Below the pieces are notes generated by a model. It ran no database searches. It saw nothing but the letters and a program-made list of their open reading frames with translations, and was not told where the DNA came from. From Planctomycetota bacterium (GTDB taxonomy: Bacteria > Planctomycetota > GCA-002687715): DNA of 32,701 nucleotides. Each line of letters starts with the position of its first letter. The first letter of the stretch is position 1. The stretch lies in NCBI GenBank assembly GCA_002687715.1, contig NZBC01000089.1, positions 1-32,701 of the forward strand. Reading direction: 5' to 3'. A program made the translations under genes and the position numbers. This document shows, piece after piece, positions 24,226 to 32,149 of this stretch.

Positions 24226-25326
24226 TCAGTTGATGCGATAGGCGGGAGCAGCGCCGCCCGTGGGCACGGGCGAGAAGCACAACGGAACGCCACCGAGGTC
24301 GTAGGGATTCGGCGGCAGGACCGGGTTCGTCGGAGGAACGAAGAGCTCGAAGAGCGCCTCGTTCCCGATGCCGACATACCCGGTAGAGGCGGAGAGGTTG
24401 CGGCTGGTCGTCACCGGGCTCAAGGACAGACCGGGCGAGATGCCGACACCGATTTCGAGCGACGGAGGCGGCGCGGCGCCCACCTCGCTCATCACGATGT
24501 CGCCGTTGGAGTGGATGCGGAGCCAGAACGTGTGCACGGTGAGGGCGGCCCAGGACGGTACTGCGGTGTAGTCGACCTGGACAAAGGGAGACGGGCCGTT
24601 CGGCTGAACCGTGGCCTGTACCGTGCCGCCCAGCTCGGGTTGGAGGAGGGTCCAATACGGCGCGATCCGCTGATGAAGAGCCACGAACTCCGGTGCGGTC
24701 GGCGTGAAATCGGAACTTGCCGCCGAGAACGTGACGCTGCCCGGAGCGTTGATGAAGAGCCGCGTGTAGCTCGCCCCGTAGAACGGGATCGTGAAGCCGA
24801 ACGGGGTGAGGTCCAGGAGGACCGCAGGCGCCCCTCCCAGAGTCCCGAGAGGCGCGATCGGGATGACCGCCGCCGTCCCCGAGAACAGTGCCCCCGCCGC
24901 GGCAGTCAGTGTGTAGCCGGCCGGTGCGCCTGGGTTCCCTACCGCAGCCTGCAGCCCAGCGGTGAACTCGACTCCCACGGCAGGTATGGGGAGTCCGAGC
25001 ACTCGCACCCCCGTCGCGTCAGTCGCGAGAGGCGGAAAAAACGCAGCCGGCGGGACGACAATCAGCGTCGCCGGATCGAGGTCAATGAGGCCACCGGGCG
25101 CCGGCAAACCCACCGCGGCGGTCGTGTTCGAGAGCCCGAGCACAAGCGGCATCAAGGGCGCACCGGACAACTGGAGACACGCGACGGAACTGGGAACCAG
25201 CTCGATGCCAGTGACCGGCCACGGTGGACCGTTTGCACCGTTCAGGGTGAGCGAGGCAGCCGCACTGTTGGGCTGTTGCGCGCCGGCCGCAAGCACCATG
25301 AGGAGGGCAACGAGGGGCGTTCGCAT
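24226..25326 (-). CDS. Secreted NIDO-like domain protein
   Basis: ATG 25326 has GGAG about 8 bases upstream and opens a signal peptide (MRTPLVALLMVLAAGAQQ). The first 170 residues are a Pro/Ala/Gly-rich beta region. Residues about 190-330 form a domain with FTIPFYGASYTRLFINAPGS, then IAPYWTLLQPELGGTVQATV, TVHTFWLRIHSNGDIVMSEV and LEIGVGISPG. It matches, block for block, the C-terminal domain of the gene at 5817-7997 (FSWYGVSYTSLFIGSNG, MWWDDLNPATGGTV), and has a NIDO-like pattern. Residues 330-366 end in AYRIN. Function is not known; adhesion or cell-surface roles are inferred from the domain type. The 259-bp upstream gap holds no gene that I can support. Confidence 0.7.
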   Translation of the reverse strand: MRTPLVALLMVLAAGAQQPNSAAASLTLNGANGPPWPVTGIELVPSSVACLQLSGAPLMPLVLGLSNTTAAVGLPAPGGLIDLDPATLIVVPPAAFFPPLATDATGVRVLGLPIPAVGVEFTAGLQAAVGNPGAPAGYTLTAAAGALFSGTAAVIPIAPLGTLGGAPAVLLDLTPFGFTIPFYGASYTRLFINAPGSVTFSAASSDFTPTAPEFVALHQRIAPYWTLLQPELGGTVQATVQPNGPSPFVQVDYTAVPSWAALTVHTFWLRIHSNGDIVMSEVGAAPPPSLEIGVGISPGLSLSPVTTSRNLSASTGYVGIGNEALFELFVPPTNPVLPPNPYDLGGVPLCFSPVPTGGAAPAYRIN

Positions 25327-25585
25327 GGCATCAGGCTCCGGCTTCCTCACGACTTCGAACCGGAAGCCCGAACCATGATATCAGCTTCACCTATTTCAGA
25401 ATCTACGGAGCACTGTTCCGGCCGCGAACGCTCGGATTCCAAGTCACCAATGCTCTCCTCCACCCTCAGGTTTGAATTCACTTTCGCTGGGGTTGGCGGT
25501 CGCCCGATATTCGAGGCAACCGAAGCCCGGAAGCACCTCGGTTGGACCCAGGCGGGCAGCTCGCGCCGTTCTCCATTGCTGAGGC

Positions 25586-26947
25586 ATGGCAGTGCGCAAA
25601 GAGACAGACAGAGATCCCATTGAGCCTCGCAACGCCCAGCGAGGAGCGATGCTGCTCATCACCCTCAACGTGATCGTCATCCTGGCCGCAATGGCGGCGG
25701 CCTTCCTCTCGATTGCGTTCTACGACAACAAAGAGCATCTGGCTGCGGCCCATCGTATGAAGGCCTTCTACATCGCCGAGGCCGGTCTCAACGACGCGAT
25801 CAGCCAGATCCGAGCGGGCCGACGAGGCGACCTGGGCGCCGAGGACGCACAGATCTCCTTCGACAACGGGGGCTACTGGGTGGTCGCCGTCGACACTGGC
25901 GGCATCTGGACGCTGGTGGCCACGGGAACCTACGGGAACCAGCGGCAGGGGATCGAGGGGATCGTCGGGTCGGGCGGAGAGGAGGAGGGGTTCTACACCG
26001 GCGCGGGCATGGGCGAGGTGCAGACGGATGTCGAGAACGACAGTGTGACGGACAGCTACGACTCGGCGCAAGGGACCTACTTCAGCCAGCAGACGAACAA
26101 CATGAACGGCACCCCCTATGCCAACAACAAGGGGCATGTGACCAGTAACGGTCCGATCACGATGGGACCGGATTCGAAGATCTTCGGCGACGCCAAACCC
26201 GGCATGCTCAGCTCGTTGATCCTCGCCGGAGGATTCGTCGACGGCAGCACCGTCCCGCGGCTCGACGACGCCATGCTGCCCACCATCGTCCTGCCCGACA
26301 CCGCGAGCCTCCCCTCGACCAACTTCGACATCAAGGACGTCACCATGACGGTGCCGGCCGGCGACTACCACCATTCGAAGTTCAAGGTCCACGGGAATTC
26401 CAATCTCACGATCGAAGGTCCCGCGACGTTCGTGGTCGACGAAATAGACCTGCATGACAATGCGGTCGTCTCGATAGACGCGACCGGAGGACCCGTCTAC
26501 TTCTACTCAACCGGGAAGGTGAAGTTTCACGGCAACGCTGAAATGGGCAGCGCCAGCGGCCGACCCCGCGACCTGCTGATCTTCATCAACCTGGACAACC
26601 ACACCGGGTTCGAGTCGGATCCAGAGGGGCGACCAGGTAAGGGGATCAAGATCAGGGGCAACTCCGAAGTGACGGGGGTCCTCTACGCTCCCAACGGCGT
26701 CGTCACGGTGAAGGACGACGGGGTGCTCTTCGGAACCGCCTACGGCAAGAAGCTCCGTATCAAGAACGACGGCAAGATCCACTACGACGAGGCCCTGAAG
26801 CGAATCCTGAACCTGGGCACGGGTACCGGCAAGGCCACGAGCTGGCCGGCCGGCAGCGGCGGCGGCGGAGGGGAGAACGTCCTCAGCCTCCTCTCGTGGC
26901 GCGCGGTCGCACCCGGCAGCGCGCCGATGACCCAGGGGGGTGGGTAG
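25586..26947 (+). CDS. PilX-like type IV pilus assembly protein with beta-helix domain
   Basis: The N-terminus has a PilX/pilin-like anchor: NAQRGAMLLITLNVIVILAA, then a long helix ending in MKAFYIAEAGLNDAISQI, the signature of PilX N-terminal domains. After a Gly/Asn/Asp-rich linker, residues about 240-420 are repeats with right-handed beta-helix spacing (SKFKVHGNSNLTIEGPATFV, GKVKFHGNAEMGS, GIKIRGNSEVTGVLYAPNGV, VTVKDDGVLFGTAYGKKLRI). The last 40 residues are Gly/Ser-rich. It is probably a minor component exposed by a type IV pilus or type II secretion-like machine. No other pilus gene is in the window. The start ATG 25586 has TGAGG too close to be a good ribosome site. The beta-helix part resembles the second half of the protein at 16000-17163. 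Confidence 0.82.
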   Translation: MAVRKETDRDPIEPRNAQRGAMLLITLNVIVILAAMAAAFLSIAFYDNKEHLAAAHRMKAFYIAEAGLNDAISQIRAGRRGDLGAEDAQISFDNGGYWVVAVDTGGIWTLVATGTYGNQRQGIEGIVGSGGEEEGFYTGAGMGEVQTDVENDSVTDSYDSAQGTYFSQQTNNMNGTPYANNKGHVTSNGPITMGPDSKIFGDAKPGMLSSLILAGGFVDGSTVPRLDDAMLPTIVLPDTASLPSTNFDIKDVTMTVPAGDYHHSKFKVHGNSNLTIEGPATFVVDEIDLHDNAVVSIDATGGPVYFYSTGKVKFHGNAEMGSASGRPRDLLIFINLDNHTGFESDPEGRPGKGIKIRGNSEVTGVLYAPNGVVTVKDDGVLFGTAYGKKLRIKNDGKIHYDEALKRILNLGTGTGKATSWPAGSGGGGGENVLSLLSWRAVAPGSAPMTQGGG

Positions 26948-27145
26948 GGCGATTCGCCACCGGCTCCCGGCCGTCAGTGATCTCCTCGCCACGCTCCGCG
27001 TGACAATGGCTGAGCACGCCCCGACCGCGGGGTTCGTGGCTATTCATGGAATCCCGCAATTACCGGTGACCCGCGGCGCCGGCGCCCCCTACTCGTTGTT
27101 GCATTGGCGTCCACTGCGCATTCATCGGCGCTGCAGGATCAAGCT

Positions 27146-27188
27146 GAGGTTGATAGGCTCCGGCCACCAATACTCTTCTGGAGCCAAC
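27146..27188 (+). promoter_or_regulatory. Conserved leader of histone-like gene B (TAGGCT box, SD site)
   Basis: The bases before ATG 27189 match those before gene A (10631-10676) at 36 of 46 positions including the start codon: GAGGTTGATAGGCTC, CCACCAATA and GGAGCC. TAGGCT (27154-27159) is 35 bases before the ATG in both. The 241-bp gap from 26948 shows no gene otherwise. Confidence 0.55.
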
Positions 27189-27806
27189 ATGCCGACGAGG
27201 AAGAAGCCAGCCGCCAAGCGCAAGACCGCAAAGCGCAAGACCGCAAAGCGCAAGACCGCCAAGCGCAAGACCACCAAGCGCAAGACCACCAAGCGCAAGA
27301 CCACCAAGCGCAAGACCACCAAGCGCAAGACCGCCAAGCGCAAGACCGCCAAGCGCAAGACCGCCAAGCGCAAGACCGCCAAGCGCAAGACCACCAAGCG
27401 CAAGACCACCAAGCGCAAGACCACCAAGCGTAAGACCTCCAGGAAGACACCCGGCTCCCGTGCCGAGACGGTCGCGTGGGCAGCTCGTCTCATGAAGAAG
27501 AAGCGGGACATCAGCATGACCGAGCTGAAGAAGCTCGGGAAGAAGGACGGGCACAAGGTCTACCCGCTGATCCTCGGACTGGCGCGCAAGGAACTCGGCT
27601 GGGGCCGACCCAAGAAGAAGGCGACCCGCAGGACGACCGCTCCAGCTCGACCTTCTGGTCGTCGCGGCCCCGGTCGCCCGAGAAAGGCGGTGGACCCGAC
27701 CGCTGCCATCCACGCCGTGATCGCACGAATGCGCGATCTCGAGCGAGAAGCGGACGCGCTGCGCAAAGCGATCGGACGGATCGCGGACATCACCCGCGGA
27801 ATGTAG
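27189..27806 (+). CDS. Histone H1-like protein B with 15 lysine-rich pentapeptide repeats
   Basis: ATG 27189 follows CTGGAG at about 6 bases. The 205-residue protein begins MPTRKKPA, then carries 15 units of (A/T)KRKT, giving a highly basic tail like that of eukaryotic H1 or bacterial H1-like proteins. The core TVAWAARLMKKKRDISMTEL, KKLGKKDGHKVYPLILGLAR and KELGWGRPKKK is nearly identical to protein A at 10674. An AT-hook (RRGPGRPRK) and a C-terminal coiled-coil-like helix (MRDLEREADALRKAIGRI) follow. It is 56 residues longer than A, nearly all from the repeats. Expected role: DNA compaction or DNA-associated regulation. The gene is convergent with the sulfatase, 63 bp away. Confidence 0.82.
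   Translation: MPTRKKPAAKRKTAKRKTAKRKTAKRKTTKRKTTKRKTTKRKTTKRKTAKRKTAKRKTAKRKTAKRKTTKRKTTKRKTTKRKTSRKTPGSRAETVAWAARLMKKKRDISMTELKKLGKKDGHKVYPLILGLARKELGWGRPKKKATRRTTAPARPSGRRGPGRPRKAVDPTAAIHAVIARMRDLEREADALRKAIGRIADITRGM
27213..27437 (+). repeat. 15 tandem copies of a 15-bp coding repeat
   Basis: The unit (G/A)CCAAGCGCAAGACC repeats 15 times, encoding AKRKT or TKRKT. The first residue is arranged A-A-A-A-T-T-T-T-A-A-A-A-T-T-T, so a 120-bp block of eight units seems to be duplicated. Units 2 and 3 use GCA for Ala and the last uses CGT for Arg; otherwise bases are identical, which indicates recent expansion. Confidence 0.95.
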
Positions 27807-27869
27807 CTACGGCGTGCGACCCCAGCGACACGGCTCGCGACTCCGAGTCCACGAACTGGTCCTGAAGGG

Positions 27870-29435
27870 TCAGCGCCCGTCGCCCTTGTATCGAATCGTG
27901 TCGCCGGTCGGGGCCTGAGGCCACGGGGTCTCACCGGCTGCCCAGGTCTTCGGCTGGGTCGCACGCACCTTGGTGATCGCCTGCTTCAGCCATTCCGGTG
28001 CGTGGGCGTTCTCGTCCCGGCCGTAGACGAACGGCAGGGGCGGGTCCATCAGCAGGGGCGGGGAGCCGAGGACGTCCGCGAGTGATGGCCGCTGTTGGCC
28101 GACCTCGTCGAGTCGAGCCGTGAGTCGAGCGACCACGTCCGGATGCTCGGCCGCGACGTCGATCGACTCGGAGGGGTCCTTGGCGATGTCGTAGAGCTTG
28201 CTTCCCATCAGCTTGTAACGACCGGACAGGATCGTCGGGACGCGAACGCTGCCCTGGACCTCGAACACGATCTCGGTTCGCGGACTCGGCCTTCCCGCCA
28301 GCAGCACCTCGGCCATGTCCATGCCGTCGAGGGGACGCTCCTGACGGTGGCGACCGCCGGCCAGGGTGATGAAGGTGGGCATGAGATCGACCATGTGCAT
28401 GAGGGCGTCGCTGGTCGAACCGCGCTTCAGCCTGCCTGGCCAACGCAGGACGCAAGGCACGCGGACGCCGCCTTCGTACGTCGTGTTCTTCGTGCCCCGG
28501 AACGGCTTGTTGAACTCGTCGCGCAGTCCACCGTTGTCGTTGGTGAAGATCACCAGGGTATCGTCGGAGAACCCGCTCTGATCTACGGCACCGACGATGC
28601 GCCCCACCGCGTCGTCCATGCACTTCACCGCCGCCTGACGCTTGTCCAGTACGTCGCGATATCGGGGGATCTCCTCGAGCGGACCATGGATGGCGTTGAA
28701 CGCGGCGTAGAGGAAGAACGGGCGGTCCGCAGACTGCTCGGAGATGACGCGTACGGCCTCGTTCGCGATGAGGTCCGTTGCATACCCCTGCTCGAAGATC
28801 GGCTTCTGGTTCCGATGCCAGTCGAACACTGCGAAACGGGCGGGTGCGTTGTGGGGAATCGTGTAGCGGGTGTAGTCGATGCCCCAGCCGTAGTGTCCGT
28901 ACTGATGTTGGAACCCCTGCCCCATGGGCAGATGCTCGGGGAGCCACTCCCCGAGGTGCCACTTCCCAATCATCGAGGTGAAGTACCCCGTCTCCCTCAA
29001 CGCCTCGGCGACGGTACGCTCCCGCGTGTCCAATCCGTGGATCATGCGGGTCGGCACACCGCGGGCGTCGTGCGCGAGCTGCAGGCCGAGCCTGGCCAGG
29101 TATGTCGGCTTGCCGAAGTCCTCGGAGCGCCAGTCCATCAAGGTCCGGAATGGGTAGCGGCCCGTAAGCAGCGCAGCGCGCGCCGCGGCACACACCGGCT
29201 GCGCGTAGAACCGGGACAGGCGAAGACCCTGCGTCGCGAGGCGATCGATGTTGGGCGTCAGGACGGGGTCACCGCCGTGAAACCCCGGGTCGGCCCAGCC
29301 CAGATCGTCCACCAGGATCAGAACGACGTTGGGTCGTTTGGACGTCCCGTGCGGCTGTACCGACGAGCACCCGGTTGGCAGGACGGCGAGGAGAACGCAC
29401 AGGACGAGCGGGATGACGAATCTTCTGGCGGTCAT
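27870..29435 (-). CDS. Type I (formylglycine-dependent) sulfatase
   Basis: ATG 29435 is chosen because GAAGGAG lies 9 bases upstream; another ATG 9 bases earlier directly abuts that site. The 521-residue protein has a signal segment with a lipobox-like site (LLAVLPTGCSS, C23), metal site RPNVVLILVDDLGWADPGFH, the active-site motif VCAAARAALLTGRYPFR (C82, C-A-A-A-R rather than the usual C-x-P-S-R), IGKWHLGEW, and NDNGGLRDEFNKPFRGTKNT. It hydrolyses sulfate esters, probably of a polysaccharide, in the periplasm or outer membrane. It follows the isomerase-like gene after 22 bases in the same direction, likely as one operon. Activity requires a formylglycine-generating or anaerobic maturase elsewhere, since the only FGE-like gene here is a remnant. 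Confidence 0.93.
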   Translation of the reverse strand: MTARRFVIPLVLCVLLAVLPTGCSSVQPHGTSKRPNVVLILVDDLGWADPGFHGGDPVLTPNIDRLATQGLRLSRFYAQPVCAAARAALLTGRYPFRTLMDWRSEDFGKPTYLARLGLQLAHDARGVPTRMIHGLDTRERTVAEALRETGYFTSMIGKWHLGEWLPEHLPMGQGFQHQYGHYGWGIDYTRYTIPHNAPARFAVFDWHRNQKPIFEQGYATDLIANEAVRVISEQSADRPFFLYAAFNAIHGPLEEIPRYRDVLDKRQAAVKCMDDAVGRIVGAVDQSGFSDDTLVIFTNDNGGLRDEFNKPFRGTKNTTYEGGVRVPCVLRWPGRLKRGSTSDALMHMVDLMPTFITLAGGRHRQERPLDGMDMAEVLLAGRPSPRTEIVFEVQGSVRVPTILSGRYKLMGSKLYDIAKDPSESIDVAAEHPDVVARLTARLDEVGQQRPSLADVLGSPPLLMDPPLPFVYGRDENAHAPEWLKQAITKVRATQPKTWAAGETPWPQAPTGDTIRYKGDGR

Positions 29436-29457
29436 CGGGCGCATCTCCTTCACGCAC

Positions 29458-30399
29458 CTACTTCGGCGGCGCGGACTCCACATCGCAGATCCGAAACGCC
29501 TCGGAGAGCTGCTGCCACGCATCCCCTGTCGCGATCCATTCGTGTCCAACGTAGCCATCGTAGCCGACGTCGACGAGCGCCTGCATCACGGCGCGGTACT
29601 GGATCTCCTGTCCGGCACCCAACGGTCCACGACCTGGACAGCCCGCGACCTGCACGTGAGCGATGAGCTCGCGCAGCTCCCGGATGCGCCGGATCAGGTC
29701 GCCATCCATGATCTGCACGTGGTAGACGTCGAAGAGCAGCTTGAGCGCCGGTGAGCCGACGCGGCGTATGATCTCCACGCACTCCTCGACATGGTCACCG
29801 AGGTAGCCGGGATGCCCTTTCATCGGAGTCGCATCGCGCGTGTTGAGGGGCTCCAGGATCAACGTGACCTTCGCGCGCTCCGCGGCTCCGACGATCTCTT
29901 TGTAGCCGCGCACGCAGTTCTCGATCCCTTCGGGTGCCTCGACCTTGCTCCCGTTGGGTTCGTGACTGGTGTCGACGAGACCGGTGAACGTCATGACGTT
30001 GGGAAACCCGGCAGCCAACGTGGCCTCGATCGCGGTTCTCAACTTGTCGTGACACTCGGGCCAGTGGCGGGGGTTGTTCATTCCACGCACGAAGGAATGG
30101 GACCTGGTCGCCGCGCAGATCAGCCCGTGGCGTCGCAGCGTGTCCCAGTGCTCCGGATCCACGAGCTCGAGCGCAACGCATCCGAGCCGGGACGCATACC
30201 GCGCCAGCGTCTCGACATCCCACCGCGGCCCCTGGTTCATGAAGCACCAACCGGCGACCGACTGCTTCAGCCGTCCCGCGCGCAGAGGCCGACCGGACGG
30301 AAGCGCGCACCCCGAACCCGCAATTGCGACGGCCGCGCACGCGGGCCCGATCCGGCCCAAGAAGTTCCGCCGCGTCTCATTGCATTCCTGGCCGGACAT
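29458..30399 (-). CDS. Hydroxypyruvate isomerase-like TIM-barrel protein (sugar phosphate isomerase/epimerase), Tat-exported
   Basis: ATG 30399 gives a twin-arginine signal (NETRRNFLGRIG, then PACAAVAIAGSGCA), so export is likely; no good ribosome site is seen. The barrel of about 260 residues has AP-endonuclease-2/xylose-isomerase-like motifs: LELVDPEHWDTLRRHGLICA, FPNVMTFTG, KVTLILEPLNTRD (metal Glu), LKLLFDVYHVQIMDGDLIRR (Asp/His) and IAHVQVAG-PGR, ending VGHEWIATGD. Similarity is to hydroxypyruvate isomerase and related sugar isomerases or epimerases; the real substrate in these exported versions is unknown. It is upstream of the sulfatase in the same transcript and divergent from the oxidoreductase at 30651 across 251 bp, suggesting shared sugar catabolism. 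Confidence 0.85.
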   Translation of the reverse strand: MSGQECNETRRNFLGRIGPACAAVAIAGSGCALPSGRPLRAGRLKQSVAGWCFMNQGPRWDVETLARYASRLGCVALELVDPEHWDTLRRHGLICAATRSHSFVRGMNNPRHWPECHDKLRTAIEATLAAGFPNVMTFTGLVDTSHEPNGSKVEAPEGIENCVRGYKEIVGAAERAKVTLILEPLNTRDATPMKGHPGYLGDHVEECVEIIRRVGSPALKLLFDVYHVQIMDGDLIRRIRELRELIAHVQVAGCPGRGPLGAGQEIQYRAVMQALVDVGYDGYVGHEWIATGDAWQQLSEAFRICDVESAPPK

Positions 30400-30527
30400 C
30401 GGCGACGACCGTATTCGAATCCCCGGCCCGCGAGAAGGCGCCGATGGAACCGGCCCCGACAATCTTGAAGAACCCGGTCGAAGACAAGGACTCCAGGGTA
30501 GGCGAATCGAGTTTTCGGACCCTGCGG

Positions 30528-30533
30528 TAGGAT
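30528..30533 (+). promoter_or_regulatory. candidate -10 element TAGGAT
   Basis: TAGGAT in the divergent gap lies about 118 bases before the oxidoreductase ATG. No clear -35 is seen; the long leader makes this uncertain. Confidence 0.22.
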
Positions 30534-30650
30534 TCATACCCCAACGCTCCGATCCAGTCGCACGTCGGCTGGACCCATGCCGTTCCGGAAGAAGTGCCTC
30601 GGTTCGTCGGAACCCGCCGACGCTCCGAGATGATCTGGAGAGCCTGACTC

Positions 30651-31970
30651 ATGACCTCTCGATACCTGAAGTCGCGCCGCGAGTTCCTTCGTGATTCCGC
30701 CGTTCTTGCCTCGGGGATGGTGTGGCTCCCGTCGGTGATGCGGACCGAGCCGCTCGAAGGTCGGCTTCGCCTGGCGAGCATCGGGGTCGGGGGTATGGGC
30801 GGGTCGGACCTCGGGCAGTTCCTCAAGCATCCGAACGTCGACGTGGTCGCGCTCTGCGACATCGATTCGTCGCGTCTCGCGGGAGCAGCGAGACGGGCGC
30901 CCAAGGCGAAGACCTTCGTCGACTGGCGCGAGATGCTCGACAAGATGGGCAACGAGATCGACGCCGTCAACGTCGCGACACCGGACCACACGCACGCGCC
31001 GGCGTCGATGTCGGCGATTCAGCTTGGCAAGCACGTCTACTGCCAGAAACCCCTGACCCACGACGTCCATGAAGCACGACACCTCCGCCTCGCCGCAGCG
31101 GAGCACAAGGTCGTGACGCAGATGGGAATCCAGATTCACTCGACCTGGCAGTACCGCACGGCGGTGAAGATCATCCGCGACGGCACGATCGGCAAGATCA
31201 AGGAAGTTCACAGCTGGAGCGGCAAGCGCTGGGGCTACGTGGGTCCCACACCAAAGCCGGCCAAGGTCCCGGCCAACGTCGATTGGGACCAGTGGATCGG
31301 CACCGCGCCCATGCGTCCCTACGCGAAGGGCCACTACCACCCCGCCAACTGGAGGAAGTGGGTCGACTTCGGCTGCGGCACGATGGGCGACATGGGAATC
31401 CACATCCTCGATCCCGTGGCGAGCGCCATCGAGCTGGGATTGCCGACGCGGATCGTGTCCTCGAGTCCCAAGGCGCCGCCCAAGGACTCGCATGGCATGT
31501 CCAACAAGGTCGAGTACACATTCGACGGGACCAATCGCGTCGTACCCGGCTTCAAGCTCACGTGGTACGACGGCGGGATGTCTCCGGACACGTCGGACTG
31601 GCCGATCAAGAAACTCCCCGGTCAGGGATCGATGTTCATCGGCGAAAAGGGGTGCATGCTTCTGCCCCACATCGGGGCGCCACGACTCTTGCCGGAAAGT
31701 GACTTCAAGGACCACGAGGTCGCGAAACAGCCCGGGGGCAATCACTACCACCTCTGGGTCGACGCGTGCCTCGGCGAAGGCAAGACGACCGCGGGATTCG
31801 ACTACGCCGGCCCATTGACCGAAGTGCTGCTCCTCGGTGTCGTGGCCAATCGTTTTCCGACTCAGCGCCTCGACTTCGACGCCGAGAAGCTCGCGATCAC
31901 GAACTTCAAGCCGGCGGACAGGTTGATCCATCGCCCGTACCGCAAGGGCTGGAAGATCGAAGGGCTCTAG
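30651..31970 (+). CDS. Gfo/Idh/MocA family oxidoreductase with Tat signal
   Basis: ATG 30651 follows GGAG at about 11 bases. The N-terminus has a twin-arginine signal (KSRREFLRDSAVLASGMVWL). The Rossmann fold shows LASIGVGGMGGSDL, the acidic strand end VVALCDID, and NVATPDHTHAPASM; the catalytic Lys is in YCQKPLTHD (usually EKP). The C-terminal domain has WSGKRWGYVG, WDQWIGTAPMRPYA and DFGCGTMGDMGIHILDP, typical of the large planctomycete branch of this family. It probably oxidises or reduces a sugar with NAD(P), possibly tightly bound because it is exported. It is divergent from the isomerase-like/sulfatase operon. A region of about 310 bp with no other gene follows. Confidence 0.93.
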   Translation: MTSRYLKSRREFLRDSAVLASGMVWLPSVMRTEPLEGRLRLASIGVGGMGGSDLGQFLKHPNVDVVALCDIDSSRLAGAARRAPKAKTFVDWREMLDKMGNEIDAVNVATPDHTHAPASMSAIQLGKHVYCQKPLTHDVHEARHLRLAAAEHKVVTQMGIQIHSTWQYRTAVKIIRDGTIGKIKEVHSWSGKRWGYVGPTPKPAKVPANVDWDQWIGTAPMRPYAKGHYHPANWRKWVDFGCGTMGDMGIHILDPVASAIELGLPTRIVSSSPKAPPKDSHGMSNKVEYTFDGTNRVVPGFKLTWYDGGMSPDTSDWPIKKLPGQGSMFIGEKGCMLLPHIGAPRLLPESDFKDHEVAKQPGGNHYHLWVDACLGEGKTTAGFDYAGPLTEVLLLGVVANRFPTQRLDFDAEKLAITNFKPADRLIHRPYRKGWKIEGL

Positions 31971-32110
31971 GGCCCGGAACGGACGCGCTCGCCAGATTGG
32001 TGCGAGGCGACCAGAGGCCATCACGGCGGCTTCGCTCGCGAACGCCGGGTCGATAATTTCGGACCCCGGACGCAGTGGAAGGGCTCCGTCACGGCGCCCC
32101 CAGACGGTTC

Positions 32111-32140
32111 TTGCCGGCCATCGCCCGGGGGTGGTAGTCT
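32111..32140 (+). promoter_or_regulatory. Candidate promoter TTGCCG-N18-TAGTCT
   Basis: TTGCCG (32111-32116) and TAGTCT (32135-32140), 18 bases apart, are the best -35/-10 pair in the 310-bp gap before the secreted protein at 32281. The start of transcription would be near 32147, giving a long leader of about 135 bases. Confidence 0.35.
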
Positions 32141-32149
32141 CGCTGGCTC

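Noticed and set aside
25444..25680. Small minus-strand frame upstream of the PilX-like gene
   Set aside because: It overlaps the supported start of the PilX-like gene, has no ribosome site and matches no family I recognise.
27213..27437. Regular short repeats that could suggest a CRISPR array
   Set aside because: The 15-bp units are contiguous with no spacers and lie in frame in a lysine-rich protein; no cas gene is near.
27060..27713. Minus-strand frames rich in LALGG or VLRLA repeats
   Set aside because: They are the reverse complement of the lysine-repeat coding sequence and have no start signals of their own.
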